NCBI GenBank assembly: GCA_002786025.1
Contig: NHNW01000003.1
Span: forward strand, 558,001 to 622,000
Origin: Zasmidium citrigriseum
Taxonomy: Eukaryota; Ascomycota; Dothideomycetes; Mycosphaerellales; Mycosphaerellaceae
Reading direction: 5' to 3'
DNA: 64,000 bases
The notes beneath the pieces are model-generated. The model did no database searches, was not told the origin of the DNA, and saw only the letters and a program-made list of their open reading frames with translations. Below are positions 12,038-24,523 of this stretch, piece after piece; the first letter of the stretch is position 1; each line of letters begins with the position of its first letter. A program made the position numbers and the translations under genes.

Positions 12038-13265
12038 AGAGGCCAAGCCGTGAACCGACTAAACCTCATCCTGTGCCACGAATCCGCCGAGCGGGTGGCA
12101 TAGGCAATACACATCAAATGGAAACGAGTATGATTACGTCTGTAAGATGATCGGGCTGTGATTCTGCACAGTCAAAAGGGTGAGGAGTGACTACTCCGGA
12201 AAACGAGAGGAGAACTGGTAGCGAGGCCCTATCGCCCGCATCGAGCACGAGACCAGGATGAGATGGGAACCACGGGGAGGCGTTTTGATTCTGGAATTGG
12301 CTGGAGAGCCATGTAACATTGCAGAAGAAAGGACAAGGGGAGGAGATTTGGGACGTCTAGCCTGGAGTGGTAGACGGTGCGCTTTTTGGCCTTGCTATAC
12401 CGTGTGCTAACAGATCGTACGGCGAGGCGTACTGGGGCAGTTAGTAATACTTGCTTTGCGAGCAGAGTGCGAAGATAGATGAAAGTATTGATATTGGTCG
12501 GGTGCATACAACATCACATCCATTCTCGAGCCGCCAAGGCCATGGACCACCTCGACCGGCGGTGTGGCTCGAAACTACAATGACAGACTGAACTTGAGCA
12601 TTCGAAACATGCCATGGACAATCTCAATTCCCACTCGAGCACAATTTCCTTGTTGGCATCTCCCAAGCAAAGGTCATCCCAGCGTTGTCGACTCGACACG
12701 ACGTCAGGTCGTCTGACGGATAACGCCATAATGTCCCTCGAAACAAACGTTGGCAAACTCTCGCTGGCAGCAGTTGTTCGTTCCTGAACACACACTCAAC
12801 TTTAACCTTCGTGATTCAGATCTCAGCCCCATCAGGCTTTCGCTAAAGTGCAGAGCCGAAAGGCTGCTGCGCTTGGCTTTCAAGGCAGAGCGTTTGGGCG
12901 TCGAAGTCAGACCAGAGAATCCCTGCTGGCGATCATCAGGCGGCTGGGGGGCAACAGCGGCAGCAACAGCAGCTGTGCGATGATGAAGACCGAACATCAT
13001 TGATCAGCGATACGTGCCCGAAAGTCGCGCAGTTGGACCTCTTTCTCCGATACACGACACCAGCAGCGCGAAGGAAGCGATGGGGCTGGAAGGGCGTGCT
13101 TCCGAGCAGTGAAGGATGGCCGGGAGGGAGGGTCCTTTATAGACCGGCATGACCGGGTACTCGGGTACTTTGCATGCATTGGGCTAGCGAGCTTTCTTCG
13201 GTCGCAAAGTTCGACCTCGCAAGTCACCTGACTCTCCTCTTCTACCTCACCTCACAGTTGCTTCG
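12038..13265. other. 3' region of WOR1 and promoter of cardiolipin synthase
   Basis: This is a tandem intergenic region without a recognisable gene. Frames up to 98 codons are present but have no family match. The segment around 13230-13262 is CT-rich, as expected near a fungal transcription start. Confidence 0.5.
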
Positions 13266-15229
13266 ATGCACTCGACGGCCATCATCCAGCGACTACCATC
13301 CCGCCCGCATGTAGCAACGCACGCCGTCCTGCTGGCCCCGATATGCGGCAGCTTCGTCCATCGTGCAGCACCGTCTGCTGCCAGACGGCGATTTCAGGGG
13401 ACGTTTCTTTGCCACAGCCTGGCTAGCCGCACGCGAGCCCTCCTCATCCTCCGGTATTCCCAGCTCCCTTCGCCTTCACTCGACATGGATCTTTGTTCTA
13501 ATGCGCTCAACGCAGGAGGGCCGCCGTCCTGCCCACAATTTCCTCACGGCAACGTCTGCTTTCAGACGAATCACAGGATAAACGGCAGCCGTCTGGCCAA
13601 GGGGATGCGGATCCGTCTGTCGATAGCGTAAGTCGAGCCCTTGCTGTGCAGTCGAGTGCTTGCGCCTTCCTCACACCGTGCTTGCTCGCTGTCTCAGCAC
13701 TCGTTTCGCCCATTTGTCACATCTTCGCGCTTCCGGCGAGCTCTTCTTCTGCGATGCGACGCTGCTGCAACGCCTTCACGCCCACCCGCGACGATCCCTG
13801 ACCGCTTTCTTTTGGTCATGGGCTCCACCGCGATGCCTGCGAGAGCCCGAACTTCACACCGGATGGCTTCCGATGTCCCACGGCCTTTACGAATGGAACG
13901 CTTCGCCTCGTCGAATGACGAGCCTCCAGCCCAAATCCTGCCTCGGCACCAGCGCTTCGTCGGCATTTCCTTCACAGGAAGCCAGTCTGCGATTCACTCT
14001 CACACCTCTGCACACTGGCGACCCAAACGCTTTGCCTTCTTCGAGAAGCCTGCAACCTCGAACTCTCCCAACGCCCTACACCTCCTCTGAACCACACGTG
14101 ACTATTACTGTCACCGCAGAGGATGCTGACAAGTCGCCTGCACATCCCCACACAGCGCGCCACAATACCAATGGAACAGCGGACTAACCAGCCGTGTTGC
14201 AGAATCCGTCCCAGCCAAAGCCGAACAGGTCTGTCACTCGAAGTCTAGAAGCAGCCCGCGAACGCACCAAGGCAGTGCGAAATAAGGTCCGCTCCTCCCT
14301 AACGAGCTTGACGCCACACGAGAACATCTACAATCTACCCAACTTGCTCACCGTCACCCGTCTCTTCGCTGCGCCAGCAACAGCGTACCTGCTTCTGCAC
14401 GACCATCACGCATGGGCTCTCGGACTATTTGCTTATGCCGGGATCACGGACCTGGTCGATGGCTGGCTGGCGCGGAAATGGAAGCTGCAGACAGTAGCGG
14501 GCAGCGTGATCGACCCTATGGCTGATAAGGCTCTAATGATCATCCTGACTGTAACGCTTGCGATCAAAGGAGCGATACCAGGTAAGGGAACCGCGAATCC
14601 TTCCCCGCTCCCAACACATCCGTGCATCCTTACCTTTACGTTTCTCGTAGTCCATCTTGGGGCCAGAAGCAAATCGTGCTGACTATGCATGCCAACCTGC
14701 AGTGTATCTGGCGACTCTGATCCTTGGCCGCGACGCATCACTCGCAGTGGCCGCAATCTACTATCGCTATGCCTCGCTACCCGCCCCAAAAACGATGATG
14801 CGCTATTGGGACTTTTCGCTTCCCTCTGCCGAGGTGCATCCCACAACCGTATCCAAGTACAACACCTTTCTGCAGCTCATCCTGATCGGCTCTACCCTAG
14901 CGCTGCCCGTCGTTGCAGCTGGTGGACAGTCGACAGAGATCCTTAGCGCACTCGGGACGAATCCTGAGCAGCTGCACACGGTCATGAGGTATTTTCAATA
15001 CGTGGTCGCAGGAACGACGGCTTGGAGCGGGTTGAGCTACGCCTATCTCAAGAATGTTGTCACGATTCTGGGCTCGAACGAGGAGCTCAAGGCGAAACAG
15101 GGTGTGAGGGGACGAGCCATCATCGGTGTGACTTTTGGGAGCTGTGTCCTTGCTGCAGCATGGCTTGCGTTCAATGTCGACAGTCCAGCCGCAAAGGGTG
15201 AAGAGGAGCCAGATAGCGCAAAAGTATGA
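13266..15229 (+). CDS. CRD1: Mitochondrial cardiolipin synthase (CDP-alcohol phosphatidyltransferase)
   Basis: The enzyme joins CDP-diacylglycerol and phosphatidylglycerol to form cardiolipin in the inner mitochondrial membrane. The catalytic core is certain in exon 3 (14203-14581) and exon 4 (14703-15229). It has the family signature D-x2-DG-x2-AR-x8-G-x3-D-x3-D, visible as DLVDGWLAR followed by GSVIDPMAD. Exon 4 continues at VYLATLILGRD and contains several hydrophobic segments. Intron 14582-14702 (GTAAGG...CTGCAG) and intron 14098-14202 (GTGACT, branch CTAAC, TTGCAG) are good. The N-terminus is uncertain. An ATG at 13266 opens a leader with almost no acidic residues and many Arg/Ser, like a mitochondrial presequence, and a strong GTAAGT donor at 13628 can join 13698. 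That model gives 555 residues, long for the family. A start at 13873 would give 376. Confidence 0.85.
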
Positions 15230-16492
15230 TTTGGTTCTGCGCATGTGACACTGATTGCAGTGAATCCCATCGCTCAAGATTCCCAGGGCAAAGAGCACGC
15301 TTTCACTCTGATACTCCGGAACACAGCACGGCGTTCACAGCAATCCACGACCGTGCGTCGAGGAGACTTTGGTATGGGTATGGCCCTCGACGCCGCCTCC
15401 CTTATTGCCGCCTGCTCGTCCTGCCACGCCCGCCAACAACGTAGCCCATGTTGTCCATCGATTCGTTCTCTTGCATTGATGCCCAACACCATCCCTCATG
15501 ATCATCATCACCACAACATGGGTTTCCTCATCACCATCGTCGTCTCCAAGGCCCTTCTCTTCCTCGCAAATCAACACATGCACTGGAGGTAGAGGATGCT
15601 CGTCATAAAGAAGCAGCTATACAAGTCAGGGAAGACGAGGAACCCGGGTCGAGTCAGGTAGGGCATTGAGTCGTTGACTTGATCGAGGCGAGGTCAAGTA
15701 GCTAGATCCCCACCACCGGAGCGAGAAGACTGCCAATCGGGGGCTTAAGTCCTGCAGAAGATAGAAGGGGAAACGCGGTGAGTCAACTGGCCAACCGTAG
15801 TGTAAAGATGAGAGTTTTCGGCATTGCGAGATAATGCCATGTGCAGCCAAGGGCAAGGGACAAAGTAGAACCAGGACATAAGCGCAAAGCAAAGATCATA
15901 GGAAATCTCGGGATCGAAAGGTAAAGCGCAACAAAGTGCTAATCACACAGATGTAAACTTAGAGGTGAAATCAGGGCAAAGTGTGAAAGTTCGACTTTCA
16001 CGATTCAACAGGGACAGAAAGCAGATCTTTATCCCACGAGGATACAGGCATGGCAATCCAAAGCAACAAGACCTTTGAATGTCCAAGGCAACGTTCAAAT
16101 CGAAGGACGCGGGAAAAGGCAGGTCAGAGGCGATACCATGAATAGTCTCCAAGGAGGCAGCACTGAAAGACGATCACCATCAAGGAAGGTCAGACGAGAA
16201 ATGATCCAGAAAGTTTCCATCTCTATTAATGCACAGCTGGTAGACAAAGAACTGGCGAAAGTAATCCATGATATCGAGAGGCCTTCCCCAAGTGCATCAA
16301 GACATCAGCCTCGCCCTGCCGTCGTGTATTGGCCTTTCCCAAGAGACCCGCCTCCTGTCAACCCCTGGCTCTAGTTTTCCGTGCTCGCAGAAACGCCTCC
16401 GCCCGCAAAATGCACAAGAGCTTTCCCACCAGTCCACTCCTCCTAAGAATACAAGACGCAAAGTAGTGAAGCAATGGTGATGGATCTGACAT
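15230..16492. other. Convergent intergenic region between CRD1 and INO80
   Basis: It holds the 3' ends of two convergent genes and no recognisable coding sequence. Short frames (up to 115 codons) overlap on both strands and lack family features. Confidence 0.5.
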
Positions 16493-19400
16493 CTATCCCA
16501 CTTCGCCGTCAACGACCGCCAGGCGCTGACGCACCGTCTTGGCCTTCTTGCTGATGCCCTTTCGCTTCTTGGCTGGCGGGCCGTCCATGTTCGATACTGG
16601 AGTGGCAGCGCCAGAAGGATCGTGCGACTGGCCGTCTTCGAACTTGCCCTCGCCTGTGATGTAGTAGTCAGTATCCATGTTCAACAGTTCAACGACTTTG
16701 GTGTTGCACTCACCCTCATGGTACATGTCGTCCATACTCAGCTCCTTCTTCTTCGCCGCAGGAGCCTTGCGCTTCCTCTTCCCACCAGCCTTGGCCTCTT
16801 CTTCCATGACCTCGGCCTCTCGTCGCTCGATAGCCTCGACCTGGTCATCATCTGCAAGCCACATGGCCATCTCCTTGGTGCGGTTATTCTCGCGGCTGCG
16901 GTTGTTGAAGTCGACCACATTGCTGCCGGCTTGTCCGGAGATGACAACACGTTGAACTTCTTCCTTTTGCAGAGCTCGCTTGCGAATCCGCTCCTCGATG
17001 GTGCCACGAGTAATGAGACGATAGACCGTGACCTGCCTGGTTTGACCGAGACGATGAGCACGGTCCATGGCTTGGGAGTCGATTGTGGGGTTCCAATCGG
17101 AGTCGTAGAAGATGACGGTGTCTGCCGACGTCAAGTTGATACCCAAACCACCTGCACGGGTGGAAAGCAGGAAGACGAAGATCTCGGGCGAGCTCTGGAA
17201 GGCAGCCACGGTGTCTCGACGGTCTTCGAGCTTGGTGGATCCATCCAGACGGCAGTACTTGTAGTTGCGGTAGGTCAGGTACTCTTCCATGAGATCGATC
17301 ATGCGCGTCATCTGGAAGTAGAGCAGCACACGATGGCCACCTTCCTTGAGCTGGCGAAGAAGCTGATCCAACTTGGCAAGCTTGCCAGAGTCCGTGACGA
17401 AGCGACGCATGCTTGGAACTTGAACTTTGGTGTAGCGCTGCTTCTGGGACGCTGGCTCCGGCAGAAGATTGGTGACGGGGTACTTCGACGGTGGGAGTTT
17501 CGCCTTCAGAAGTGCCTCCTCCGTAGGGATGTTGATCGGGTAGAGGGCACGTCGTAGAGGGACGTTGAAGAACGCCGTCTCCTTTTCGACCAGAGAGCCG
17601 TAGCTCGGGCACACGAGCTCAACAGGTGGAGCTGCTGCTGCTGGTAGATAGCATGCCTCAATGACATTGTATCCTGTGTCTTGCATGGCATTCTGCGAGA
17701 TGTTGAGGAGTTTGCCAAGGTTACCGTCGACACTCGCATCAGATAGTGGCTTGCGTGCGTTGCGGTCGACAATGTTGAACATGGCATGGACTGGGGTGTA
17801 GCCCGCGTTCTCTTTCTCTTCCTCGTCATCGTCGTAGGCGACCCTGAGCTTGCCGAGCTGAGCATCATCCTTTGCCAAGTCAGTGATACGTTCCACGAGG
17901 CTCTGGCGCGCTGTACGAATGGCATCTCCCGCGGACTGGTTCACAAAGCGAAGCCAGGAGAAGCCGCCATTGCTGGTCTCTCCGGATTTGCTTCTACCTT
18001 GGGATGATTGAATGTGCTTGCCATCCCAGATCGTCAATTCGCTGCGCAGCCACTTGTTACGCCAGCCAGCACTTGGATTACTCGGCCCAGCCACATCCAG
18101 TCGTCCGGGGTCAGAGCCCAACATCGTCGGTAACCAGTACTCGATCAGATTTCGCGCACTGTACGACACGTTGACATTGTGGCCCTCACGCATGAAGGAA
18201 GCTGTTTCGGCAAAGTAGGACATTGCCAAGGGGCTCCACGTATCGGCTCGTTCGAACAAGTCAGGGTGATTGCAGACCTTCCGGAACTGCATGACCAAGT
18301 TCATGAGATGAGCGGTATCTTGATCGTCACCAGCAGCGGCCTTTTCGATGAGATCCATAATGCTGATCTTGTTCCGCAGGTTGGTGTAGTATGCGCGCTG
18401 TCGGTATGTGAGGTCGCAGAAGACATCCTCTTCTATCTTGTCCCCAAGCTCCTTCTGGACATGCTTCTTGATACGACGCAACATGAAAGGCTTCAAGATC
18501 ATATGCAAACGGCGTAGCTGATCCTCGTTGAGCTTCGTGTTGGATTGAGCATGGTTCTCGATGTCCTTGGAAAACCACTCTGAGAACTCATCGTGGCTGT
18601 CGAAAAGAGAAGGCATGATGAAGTGCAGAAGCGCCCACAGTTCCTGCATGTTGTTCTGGATGGGCGTACCGGTGAGCAGCAGACGGTTGCGGCAGTGGAA
18701 TCCAAGAAGAGACTTCCATCTCGATGACTGCGAAGACTTGATGGCCTGAGCCTCGTCCAGAATCATGTACTGCCACTTGACTTTCTGGAAGTATGCCGTA
18801 TCTTGGACCACCAACTGGTAAGACGTCACCAGCACATGGAAGGGGCTGTCACGGTTGTACGTGATGTGCTTGCGATCCCAGAACTTTCGCAGGACTTTGC
18901 GGTCCTTTGCAGAACCCCAGTACGGGAGGACTTTGATGTCTGGCACGAACTTGGTGATTTCTTGTTGCCAGTTGTGCAGAGTACTGGCAGGGGCGATGAC
19001 CAGGAAAGGTCCCCAAATGTCGTGCATCTCAGCCAGATATGCCATGACGGAAATGGATTGGACAGTCTTGCCGAGACCCATCTCGTCTGCGAGGATACCG
19101 TTGATGCCCTGCTCGTACAAATTGACAAGCCAGTTGAGACCCTTCAGCTGATACTCCTTGAGCTGGCAGTTGAGCAACTTGGGCTGGGCAACGTCCATGC
19201 TCTGCAATGAAGTCGGGTTCTGGAAGTTCATTTCGCCCTCGTCGAAATTGGCCTGGGCACTAGCCAGATCCTGTGCTTCTCCGTCGCCATCGCCATCTGC
19301 CTTGTTGAATGCCCTCGCACGATCTTGCGCTTCTTTGATCGCATTTTGGGCGTTGGCCATAGCGGCCTCTTGGAGAGCAGTCTCATCGTCGGCATCGAAA

Positions 19401-21727
19401 TCGAGATCCTCGAAATTGGTGACCTTCTGGCCTACGTTCGCAAGAGAATCCGGCAAGTTGACTGTGTGCGTAGCGGACGGATCGTCGGTAGTCGTTTGAC
19501 CGCTTGGAGTCACGCCATCTCCGTCTGTGCCATGTCTCTCGATCTCATCAGTCTTGACCTTCTTGCCGATAAAGTGGGAGTAGAGCTCGGTCTGCGAGAT
19601 CAAGAAGTTGAGCTTCCTCTTCTGTCTGTTGGCCTCACGCTCAGCTTCAGCCTTGCGGGCCTTGTCGAGCTCTTGCTTCTCAGCAGCCTTCCTGCCCTCT
19701 CGCTCGTCTCGCTCATTGCGCTTCCAGAATCCGAGCATCTCTCTCATGGCGCGCTTGGCACGAGCTGCCACATCTTTGGTGCTCTTGTTCGTGCGCAGCT
19801 GCCATCGGCGGGCTTCTTTTGCAGCAAGCTGAGCTGTCTTGCGTGCATTGGATTGCTTGGTATCAAGGCTGTTATTCTTGATACGTGCCACTTTGGGCAC
19901 TGCCTTCGCAATGTCACGAGTGATCTGCTCGTAGATCTGATTGTAGCCTTTGCTCTCAAACTTGGCCATTCCGGTAAGGCCGGCCGTTGGTTGCATGTCG
20001 AAAGTCGCGGGTGTGATCTCGCTCAGGGGTTCAGAGTCTTCTCGGAGCTTCCTCTCAGCATAGGCAGCTAGCCTCTCCTCTTCCTTGGGGGCGATAAGTG
20101 GCAGATCCTGGCCTTGGTCGATGTAAGCTTGAGCAATACGAGCGTTGTCCTTCTCAGCTTGCTTCTGCTCTTTGCTCTTCCTGGCCCTACCAGCGCCTCC
20201 ACCTCGGCCGCGACCACGGCCTCTACCGCTGGAGACAAATTCAGGAGTCCCTTCATCGTTAATGCCGCTGTTGTTGGTGTAGAAGGAGGTCATAAGGCCG
20301 CCATCCAGATTGACCTCTCGCTCTCGTCTTCCAAGAGCAGCTGAATTGTGAGGAGACTCATTGCGGAACTCCTTCGAAGGGGTGATTCCTTGGAGGCGAC
20401 TCTGCGTGTCACGGATCTTCTTATCGTATCGTTGAATGGCATGCTCGAGCCGTGCCTTCTCCTCTTCGTCTTGAACGGTGGCCAGTGTTTGTATCGCCTC
20501 ATCCCGCTTCTGCTGTTCATCGGCGATGGCTTTCTCCCGGCGTCTCTTCCGCTGCTGGTCCTTCTTTCGCTCCTTGTCTTCCTCAATCTCCTTCTGGCGC
20601 ACTTCTTCGGCCACCTCGTGCTCATGCTGGTCAATGAACAATGCCTTCTCTGTTTCAGCGGCTGCGGCAAAGTGATCGTGATACTTTTGCATCAGATTCA
20701 ATCGCCGACGCTTCCGCTTCAAGTTCTCGTGAACTTCGTTATCCAGATCACGCTTCTTAGTCCGCTGGCGAAATTCTATCTTAGGAACTTCGATTCCGGG
20801 CATGTCTACTTCGACGTCGGACAAGTCACGGGCTTCGATCTCTTTGAACGCAGCCTCAGTGTCGCGAATCGTCAGGCTAGGAGGACCCGTCTGAGGCGGC
20901 AGTGGAGCTCTCGGGGCCTGACGGGGTGTGTTCTCGGTAGAACGCTGAGGAGCGATATTGGCTGGTGTTTCCTCCTTGATTCGAGGTGGAGGCTGCGAGC
21001 CGCTGTGTGGTCTGCTAGACTTCCTACTCGAGGGCTTCACTGGCACGGTGGGAGGCGGCGGTGGATCGGCAGGAGCGACAGGTGGTGCTGTTGCTGGTGC
21101 TGGCGGCGGAGCTGCAGGCTTCAGTTCTTCGCTCTTGATGGGTGCGGGCTCCCTCGTATCGTCGGACAGCAGATTCATCATCGACATGGGGTTCGTCGAT
21201 CGCTGGGGCGGAGGGGCCGCAGAAGCAGACTCGGTGCTTGCCGTATGCGAGTGATTGCCATTACTTCGCACTGGGTCATATGCGCCTGGTGACCTCGCGT
21301 CCATGGCTGGCGGCGGTGCGGGATGCGCGTGCGATGAGATGGGCGGCGATGATTGACTCGGGTGGTGGCTCATGCCCGGGCGCTGGTCGACGTGATGGCC
21401 GTTGGCATATGGGGGAGGAGCTGGTGGAAGTGGATCATAGGTTGGACGGTTCTGTATTGTCGATGTCAGTCTTGCCTATTGTGCTGCGCGATGTGTATTG
21501 TGGTGTCTTACCTGGACGGGCGACCGCTGCTGATACGGGGTGCTGTTCACGCTGACATCGCGCGTGCTGCCTCTTTCTTCCTTGGTCGGATCGTAGTAGC
21601 TCGAGGTCGGCCGTGGATTTGTCGATGGCGAGGGGGGCACGCTGCGGTAGGGAGGGTTGGTGTATGAGTTGGAGCGCTCTCGTGAATATTGGTGGGCGTG
21701 GGCGTGTGATGGCGGAGGGCCCTCCAT
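16493..21727 (-). CDS. INO80: INO80 chromatin-remodelling ATPase
   Basis: This is the catalytic subunit of the INO80 complex, which slides and edits nucleosomes (H2A.Z) in transcription, replication and repair. There are two exons: 21727-21512 starting [13 protein letters not shown], a 60-bp intron (GTAAGA donor, ACAG acceptor), then 21451-16493. The total is about 1724 residues, usual for filamentous fungi. The Pro/Ser-rich N-terminus is followed by charged coiled-coil segments and the INO80-specific DBINO region (about 590-720, with [18 protein letters not shown]). The Snf2 ATPase has Walker [14 protein letters not shown] (about 860) and box [13 protein letters not shown] (about 970). The helicase C half (about 1470-1550) has [15 protein letters not shown] and [12 protein letters not shown]. 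The long insertion between the two ATPase lobes is diagnostic of INO80 against SWI/SNF or ISWI. It is divergent from BRX1. Confidence 0.97.
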
Positions 21728-22525
21728 GGTGCTGGTGCTTGGATCCGCCGCTGGTGCCCGACCTGAGTCTATCTCTCGGGGGTTGTATTGTTCTTTCACC
21801 GCGCCATCTATTCCCCGTCCGCGCCAATGGCTTCGAGCAGCGGCGATGGGCCGGGCGATGGTATGGATGGTATGCGATGCGTCCACCTGGCGCAGGCGTC
21901 ACTCGAGCAGGTCTTTCGCTTACGCTTGGCTCGCGGCGACCCCTTGGTGATGCTGGCGGCGGATGTGGTCCGGTTCGGCAGCCGCGTTCAGAACACGCTC
22001 GCGGACGCGACACGCAGTGATGATGGAATACGGACGGGTGGGCGACGGCGACGATGGGGATGCGCAGTGCAGGAGGGTGTTTCAAGGCGCGGCAAAGAAA
22101 GCAAAGCTGGACGATGAGGCGATCCGATCCAACTGGCCATCGTCCAACCAACTCCGCCAAAGCATAACCCGGGTCACTCGCCTCGCAGACTGCGCTGCGA
22201 TGCCATTACTTGCGACGCTATACCTACTTTGCATAAAACGGAGACATTTAGTATGCGAATAGTGTGCGATTTTGCATTTTTGTGTCTATCGTCTTTATCG
22301 AAGAAATCCATCTTGAGAGGGTTTGCTGAATCGTTGTGTGTGATTTGGGCCGTGGCTCGAACGCTCGGTCGCGCCTTCTCGATGTCTTCTCGTGTGGAGC
22401 ACTGGATCGGAAGGAGACGTCTTGCGGCCACTCCCGCGATCCCGCTCCCGCTTCGCTTTGACCTCGCTGAATTTCTCGATCAAATGTTCGACTACATCTA
22501 ACCTTTCGCATACCCTCTTCCAACC
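21728..22525. promoter_or_regulatory. Divergent promoter region of INO80 and BRX1
   Basis: The two start codons are 798 bp apart and face away from each other. At 22112-22118 there is CGATGAG, matching the core of the PAC element found upstream of fungal ribosome-biogenesis genes. A single short match is weak evidence. No further gene is recognisable. Confidence 0.4.
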
Positions 22526-23513
22526 ATGGCTGCTGTCTACAAATCAGTCGCAAAGCAGCCAAATGGCAAGGCGAAAAGTGACGACAACGAGCCGAAGCCC
22601 AAAAACCGCCAGCGAGTTCTCATTCTCACGTCGAGAGGCGTAACTTACAGGTACATCCATTTCCCTCAATCACAAAACTCCGTACTGATCGCATGCAAGA
22701 CACCGACACCTCCTCGGCGACTTGCACTCCCTCCTCCCACACTCCCGCAAAGACGCCAAACTTGACACCAAAACCCAGCTCCACCAACTGAACGAACTCG
22801 CCGACCTCTACAACTGCAACAACGTCCTCTTCTTCGAAGCCCGCAAAGGCAAAGATCTCTACATCTGGCTCTCAAAACCTCCGAATGGCCCTACCTGCAA
22901 GTTCCATTGCCAGAATGTGCACACCATGGAGGAGCTCAACTTCCCGGGGAATTGCTTGAAGGGTTCGCGGCCGATTCTGAGTTTCGATGCCAGTTTTGAG
23001 AAGATGGCGCATACGAGGGTGATTAAGGAGTTGTTGACGCATACATTCGGTGTGCCTCAGGCGAGTCAGAAGATCAAGCCTTTCGTCGATCACGTCATGG
23101 GCTTCACGCTCGCAGATGGGAAGATTTGGGTGCGGTGTTATCAAATCCAGGAAACGGAAGCTGGCAAGAAGAAGGAGGGCGAGAAGGAGGAAGCTGAGAC
23201 GGGTGTGAAGGTTGTGTCGAAGACGAGCAAAGGCGAGACGCAGATTTCGCTGTCTGAGATTGGGCCTCGATTCGTCCTGACTCCGATTGTGATGTTGGAG
23301 GGAAGCTTTGGTGGGCCGGTCATCTACGAGAACAAGGAGTTTGTGTCGCCGAACCAGATCAGAAGTGACTTGCGGAAGGCAAAGGCTGGCAGGTACAATC
23401 GTCGCGCCGAGGCTACGATTGAGAGGAAGGCGAAGAAGCGGGATATGGGGCTGCGAACTGGGGAGGGGACGAGGGAGGTGGATGAGCTTGACGAGAGGAT
23501 CCTGTTCGCTTGA
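22526..23513 (+). CDS. BRX1: Ribosome biogenesis protein BRX1 (Brix domain)
   Basis: BRX1 is a nucleolar assembly factor for the large ribosomal subunit that binds pre-60S RNA. Exon 1 is 22526-22650 and exon 2 is 22700-23513, with a 49-bp intron (GTACAT donor, GCAAG acceptor). Joining them restores the continuous motif RVLILTSRGVTYRHRHLL at the start of the Brix domain. The protein has 312 residues. Recognisable segments include CNNVLFFEARKGKDLYIWLS, the GPTCKFHCQNVHTMEELNF block, RPILSFD, VPQASQKIKPFVDHVMGFT and a C-terminal FGGPVIYENKEFVSPNQIR. The tail is basic. Length and order fit the BRX1 family well, better than RPF1, RPF2 or SSF1. It is convergent with the eL33 gene, so two ribosome-related genes are neighbours. 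Confidence 0.96.
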
Positions 23514-24027
23514 GGGGCAAGTCGTTGCTCATCTGGACTGTATCAACTCGATAGTGATCTTTAGCGCGGCGCTCGGGAGGGAAAATAGACAATGTTGGGT
23601 CTTCTCTTGCACAATGTCTGCCTCGTCACCGTCTTGCCATTGCAATCACATGTGACTCCGGGCTAACTTCGCTCGAGATATGACGTAGATATTCGACCTT
23701 CGGCGTTCGGGAACAGAGAGTGAGAAGCTCATGAAGACATCTCAATCATCCGCGAGGTCAGATTGGGTGAGAAGCTCTTGTTCATGGTTACAGCATTCAT
23801 CGTTAAGGTGGGTGTGAAGAAGGAGGTCGCATCTTACGACCTTGGTTTTCCCATATTGACGCCTTTGCCCCTATGAGCAAGCCATTGCGGCACTGAAACC
23901 CATGTCTCTCGCGCCTCTCCTGCTATTCCGTTCTCTCATGCATGCACACGCCTAATCGCAAATCCCCCAAAAACCAGCCTCGACCGATCTTCGCTTCGCA
24001 GACTCTCGAGATGTCGGGTCGGCGTGC
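23514..24027. other. Convergent 3' region between BRX1 and eL33
   Basis: No gene is visible. It should hold the 3' untranslated regions of both neighbours. Confidence 0.5.
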
Positions 24028-24523
24028 TCATATCGCGCTGGGGTAGAGCATGATGCGCACCATGGCGCCGAAGGACTTGGATGGCAGGTTGTGCCGGAAC
24101 TGTGCCCTCACAACGCCCGAGTTGCCTGTTCATGAATCTCGTCAGCCACCACATTCCTCCATCTCCCCATGTCCATCAGATGGGTATCTCATACCATGTG
24201 TCCGCGTAACCTTGCCCCAGATGACCCGAATCTTGGTGCCTCTAATCTCCTTCTTGCCACGGTAGACGTATGCGATGCGCTTGCCCAGGTAGAAAGATGC
24301 GGCCTTGGGGTCGTCGACGCCCTCGATCTTAATGAGCGAGGTGCCCGGGTTGGTGACGTGCTTGGAGCGCTGGTACGAAAGGTGCTTGCCCCTGTGGAAA
24401 TATTCATTAGTATGCTGCGCGGATTGGAGATGATGTCGTCTCGGGAATGGAGATGGTGTCGGGGTTGGTGACGGGCGCAACGTACTTCACGTAGAGGCGG
24501 TGTCCCTGCTGTCCCTCAGGCAT
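24028..24523 (-). CDS. RPL33: 60S ribosomal protein eL33 (L35Ae family, yeast Rpl33)
   Basis: This is a structural protein of the large ribosomal subunit. The three exons are 24523-24486, 24391-24195 and 24125-24028, with introns of 94 and 69 bp, giving 110 residues, the usual size. The start [13 protein letters not shown] is joined to [20 protein letters not shown], then [49 protein letters not shown] and RIMLYPSAI. The whole length matches the family. The first intron sits within the first 13 codons, a common arrangement in fungal ribosomal protein genes. The gene is easily missed because no single frame covers it. Confidence 0.97.

Noticed and set aside
16622..17557. 311-codon plus-strand frame inside INO80 (also 19325-20071 and 20348-21292)
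   Set aside because: These are antisense shadows of a certain long gene, with no start context or conserved motif.
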